Source: Verrucomicrobiales bacterium (GTDB lineage Bacteria > Verrucomicrobiota > Verrucomicrobiia > Verrucomicrobiales > DEV007). From it: a stretch of 8,472 nucleotides of DNA. The DNA is taken from NCBI GenBank assembly GCA_002684575.1, contig NYVP01000082.1:1-8472 (forward strand). Reading direction: 5' to 3'. Made by a program: the position numbers and the translations under genes. Shown one piece after another: positions 6,293-8,472 of the stretch; position 1 is the first letter of the stretch, and each line of letters begins with the position of its first letter. Below the pieces are notes generated by a model. It had not been told where the DNA came from, did no database searches, and saw only the letters and a program-made list of their open reading frames with translations.

Positions 6293-7162
6293 TTAAAAAT
6301 CATCCTTAGCTATCTCAAAACCTACAAAATTGGATGGATCTCTGACCCACTGCGTGATTTTGACTAGCTCTTCATTTGTTAGGGAGGCCTTACCACTAGG
6401 TGGCATAGCCTCCTCATCCTCAGGGTCAAGGAATATCAAACGTATCAAATTACTATCAAATGGGTAACCAGGAACTATTGGATCCTCTTCACTTTCTCCA
6501 GCAATTAATGTATTTTCTAAGTCATCGAGCCTGTAATCCCCCTTCATTTTGTCACCATTGTGACATTTTTCGCATTTGTTTTTGAAGATTGGTTTAATAT
6601 CTCTAATAAAAATTTCGTCAGGGGTATTTCCTGCAATTGTTGTTTTTGAATCTTCAACCTCAGGTGTTTTGGTGTTTTTTTCCGAAATGAATTTTTTAAT
6701 TGTTTCAGGTGCGTATTCAATCAAGTACTGAGAACCATGAGTAAGGTTTCCACCGTAGTGTCCTGCAAATGTCATGATTGAAACTAGAGCTACTAGATTA
6801 AATTTGTAGGCTGATCGAAATATAAACTTACCGCTTTCTCTAAAAATTTTTATGTGTGTAAGATTTGCAGTAATCGTAAGTACTCCCACAGATATCCCCG
6901 TCCATCTATGTAATTCAAGAGTGTTTGTGTCATATCCTCCATCTCTGGCTAGAAGTATACCAAGATAGGCTGCCAGTGCAGTGCTCAAAGCGCACGCAAC
7001 TAATAAATATTTGGTTAACTTTATTAGTTCTTTGCTGGGCTTAAAAAAAATATAAATTTCCAACAACAACAATGCTACAATGAATCCTATTGGGCAATGA
7101 AGTACGACTGCATGAAATCGCCCAAAAAAAAGTGATAAATTGGATGCAGTTTCAGCTAACAT
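6293..7162 (-). CDS. Four-helix DUF2231-like membrane domain fused to a planctomycete-type cytochrome c domain
   Basis: The protein has 289 residues. The N-terminal half has four membrane helices (about 18-40, 49-71, 87-107 and 121-138) and resembles DUF2231 proteins, starting FHAVVLHCPIGF (16-27). Histidines lie near helix ends: H17, H22, H85, H103, H135 and H142 (GHYGGNLTHG, 134-143). After a linker (about 150-180) comes a single-heme cytochrome c domain: IKPIFKNKCEKCHNGD with CxxCH at 197-201, then MKGDYRLDD, a segment PGYPFDSNLI, and AMPPSGK with M253 as the likely second axial ligand. This fits planctomycete cytochrome c (PSCyt1-like) domains. Topology places the cytochrome outside the membrane, where CcsA/ResB would attach its heme. 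The likely role is membrane electron transfer; the partners are unknown. The gene is divergent from the TIM-barrel gene across 180 bp and is separated from the ccs operon by 238 bp, so it may be its own transcription unit. Confidence 0.88.
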   Translation of the reverse strand: MLAETASNLSLFFGRFHAVVLHCPIGFIVALLLLEIYIFFKPSKELIKLTKYLLVACALSTALAAYLGILLARDGGYDTNTLELHRWTGISVGVLTITANLTHIKIFRESGKFIFRSAYKFNLVALVSIMTFAGHYGGNLTHGSQYLIEYAPETIKKFISEKNTKTPEVEDSKTTIAGNTPDEIFIRDIKPIFKNKCEKCHNGDKMKGDYRLDDLENTLIAGESEEDPIVPGYPFDSNLIRLIFLDPEDEEAMPPSGKASLTNEELVKITQWVRDPSNFVGFEIAKDDF

Positions 7163-7264
7163 AATTTTTAATCAAAAGTGTATTCAATGTGTGAAAAGTA
7201 GCGGTTCACTTTCATTCGTTATTTATGTAAACACAGTTATAAATGTATATAGGCCGTTTATGTA

Positions 7265-7276
7265 GTTAATATTAAC
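7265..7276. promoter_or_regulatory. Perfect 12-bp palindrome, candidate operator
   Basis: GTTAATATTAAC reads the same on both strands and sits in the middle of the 180-bp divergent intergenic region. It ends 16 bp before a TATACT box on the rightward strand, so a bound dimeric repressor would cover the -35 area of that candidate promoter. No second copy is visible in the window. An AT-rich palindrome of this length can arise by chance, so the regulatory reading is tentative. Confidence 0.35.
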
Positions 7277-7292
7277 ACAAAATAAGTAATTT

Positions 7293-7298
7293 TATACT
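7293..7298 (+). promoter_or_regulatory. Candidate -10 box for the rightward TIM-barrel/SGNH genes
   Basis: TATACT matches the sigma-70 -10 consensus in five of six positions and lies 44 bases before the chosen ATG at 7343, leaving a leader of roughly 35-40 bases. No TTGACA-like -35 is found at 16-18 bp spacing (that position reads TATTAA, inside the palindrome), so an activator or a relaxed promoter would be needed. The box stands in an AT-rich region, so the call is weak. Confidence 0.3.
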
Positions 7299-7342
7299 TT
7301 TTAAACGAGACATGTGGCATTTTGGGAACCTATATTGTTAAA

Positions 7343-8287
7343 ATGAATAAGATTTTTACTTCTCGCAGAAATTTCTTGAAATCAGCAACATTTGGATCAG
7401 CTGTTTTATCATCAAGCAGTCCTTATAGTAAATCTCAAGATGCAAAAGGGGCAAAATTTTGCAACTCTATAGGAGTATCTACCTATTCTTATTGGGGATT
7501 TAGGAGAAAAGAATTTCGTCCAATTGAAAAATGTTTAGATATTGCTGCTAATCAAGGTTTTGACGGAGTAGAAATCCTGCAAGTACAAATGGAGGATTTC
7601 TCTCCTTCCTACCTACAAAAGATTAAGAAACATGCATTTTTAAATGGATTGGACTTAATGGGATTTTCAACCCATCAGGATTTTGTCGACCCTGATCCAA
7701 GAAAAAGAAGGCACAATGTTGAACAAACAATTTTTTATATCAAACAAGCATATGAGTTAGGTATTCCAACAATAAGAATCAACACTGGGAGGTGGAACAC
7801 ATCAAAAAGCTTTGACCACCTAATGGAAAACCGTGGAATTGAACCTGTTTTGGATGGCTATACTGAAGAAGAGGGATATGAATGGGTTATAGATTCAATA
7901 GGAAAACTTGTTGGTGAAGCTGAAAAGGCAGGAATTGTTCTAGGACTAGAAAACCATTGGGGACTTGGTTTGACTCCTGAGGGCGTTTTAAGAATTGTTG
8001 ATGCTATCGATTCTCCATGGCTAAAAGTTACACTCGATACTGGAAATTTTCTTGAAGATCCATATGAAAGGCTTTCAAAGCTTTCAGCAAAAACAGTCCT
8101 ACTTCAGGCAAAAACCTATTACGGCGGTGGAAGGTGGTACACCCTTGATCTCGATTACAAGAAAATATCCAAAATTATGCAAGATGCACATTACAAAGGA
8201 TGGATATCTTTAGAATTCGAAGGCAAAGAAGATCCTGTTAGTGGATGCAAGAAAAGTTTATCATTGCTTAGAAAAGCCTTTGGTTAA
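7343..8287 (+). CDS. Tat-exported sugar phosphate isomerase/epimerase-like TIM-barrel protein
   Basis: This 314-residue protein has a twin-arginine signal at its start, TSRRNFLKSA (6-15), followed by a short hydrophobic and Ser-rich stretch, so it should be exported folded. The body is an AP-endonuclease-2/xylose-isomerase-like TIM barrel. Visible family segments are IGVSTYSYWGFRR near the mature N-terminus, GFDGVEILQ, GLENHWG with E203, VTLDTGNF with D232, LLQAKTYYGGG (253-263) and SLEFEGKEDP with E291; E203, D232 and E291 are the probable metal ligands. Relatives act on sugars, inositols or 3-keto-glycosides, and the substrate cannot be read from sequence. The ATG at 7343 is preferred to an in-frame TTG at 7322 because it puts the Tat motif near the N-terminus, as usual. 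It is divergent from the cytochrome fusion gene and 18 bp before the SGNH hydrolase, with which it probably forms an operon. Confidence 0.9.
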   Translation: MNKIFTSRRNFLKSATFGSAVLSSSSPYSKSQDAKGAKFCNSIGVSTYSYWGFRRKEFRPIEKCLDIAANQGFDGVEILQVQMEDFSPSYLQKIKKHAFLNGLDLMGFSTHQDFVDPDPRKRRHNVEQTIFYIKQAYELGIPTIRINTGRWNTSKSFDHLMENRGIEPVLDGYTEEEGYEWVIDSIGKLVGEAEKAGIVLGLENHWGLGLTPEGVLRIVDAIDSPWLKVTLDTGNFLEDPYERLSKLSAKTVLLQAKTYYGGGRWYTLDLDYKKISKIMQDAHYKGWISLEFEGKEDPVSGCKKSLSLLRKAFG

Positions 8288-8305
8288 AATAAACATTTAT
8301 AAGAT

Positions 8306-8472
8306 ATGAAACCCTTTAAAATCTGTCTCTCTGTAATAATTTTTCTTATTAACTACTCTTTTGCGGAAACCATTAAAGTTGCCTGCGTTGGTGATAGTAT
8401 CACTTACGGAGCAGGTATTAAAGATAGGAAGAATATGAATTACCCTGTTCAACTTGGTAAAATACTTGGAAA
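8306..8472 (+). CDS. Exported SGNH/GDSL hydrolase, N-terminal part (runs off right edge)
   Basis: This is a partial gene with 55 codons visible. A signal peptide covers about residues 1-20 (MKPFKICLSVIIFLINYSFA, cleavage likely after SFA). The mature part begins ETIKVACVGDSITYGAGI, in which GDSITYGAG is block I of the SGNH/GDSL hydrolases and its serine is the expected nucleophile. The later catalytic Asp and His are outside the window. In PVC bacteria such exported enzymes are often sialate O-acetylesterase-like or carbohydrate esterases, which fits the neighbouring sugar genes, but the visible part cannot settle the substrate. It begins 18 bp after the TIM-barrel gene on the same strand and is probably co-transcribed. 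Only a weak AAG sits before the ATG. Confidence 0.85.
   Translation, partial: MKPFKICLSVIIFLINYSFAETIKVACVGDSITYGAGIKDRKNMNYPVQLGKILG

Noticed and set aside
7191..7209. Inverted repeat GTGAA/TTCAC with a 9-base spacer in the divergent intergenic region
   Set aside because: The five-base arms are too short to distinguish from chance, and no T run follows to make a terminator.
7322..7342. In-frame TTG at 7322 as the start of the TIM-barrel protein
   Set aside because: It would add seven residues before the Tat signal with no benefit; the ATG at 7343 gives the usual Tat signal layout.
8105..8107. Gln255 where many TIM-barrel isomerases have a metal-binding His
   Set aside because: As I recall, QAKTYYGGG is the normal form in PVC-group members of this subfamily, so it is not a sign of inactivation.

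Overview
The window is a low-GC bacterial segment carrying nine protein genes, two of them cut by the window edges. The gene families point to the PVC group, most likely a Verrucomicrobiota lineage and less likely a Planctomycetota one. The signs are a PVC-type membrane-bound dehydrogenase, an exported ThuA-domain protein, a planctomycete-type cytochrome c domain fused to a four-helix membrane domain, a Tat-exported sugar isomerase-like TIM barrel and an SGNH/GDSL hydrolase. Good Shine-Dalgarno sequences are scarce. The family assignments come from reading the translations by eye, and the taxonomic guess is inference.

Layout. Seven co-directional genes run leftward from 7162 to position 1. 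In transcription order they are: a membrane DUF2231-like/cytochrome c fusion (7162-6293); a small zinc-ribbon membrane protein (6054-5647); a lipoprotein (5594-4938); ResB/CcsB (4933-3632); CcsA with a large N-terminal periplasmic domain (3645-1546); a ThuA-like protein (1516-614); and the N-terminal part of a PVC-type dehydrogenase (550 to the left edge). The lipoprotein, resB and ccsA are almost certainly one translationally coupled unit (4-bp gap, then a 14-bp overlap). thuA follows ccsA after only 29 bp, with no terminator visible. Two genes run rightward from 7343: the Tat-exported TIM-barrel protein and, 18 bp later, the SGNH hydrolase that leaves the right edge. The 180-bp divergent region 7163-7342 holds a perfect 12-bp palindrome and a plausible -10 box. 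No gene-free stretch exceeds 238 bp (6055-6292). I see no RNA genes, insertion sequences, CRISPR arrays, attachment sites or convincing rho-independent terminators.

How the genes fit together. ResB and CcsA form the System II machine that exports heme and attaches it to CxxCH motifs outside the cytoplasmic membrane. All four histidines expected for this machine are present (ResB H109; CcsA H502, H595 and H633), as is the WWD segment. One obvious client, a CxxCH cytochrome, is encoded in the same direction just upstream. The PVC dehydrogenase downstream usually carries a C-terminal CxxCH domain as well, although that part lies outside the window. The flanking exported ThuA, dehydrogenase, TIM-barrel and SGNH proteins look like extracytoplasmic carbohydrate oxidation and processing genes. 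The window therefore combines cytochrome c maturation with periplasmic sugar chemistry. The least explained parts are the lipoprotein in the ccs operon, the zinc-ribbon membrane protein, the membrane half of the cytochrome fusion, and the long periplasmic domain of CcsA.
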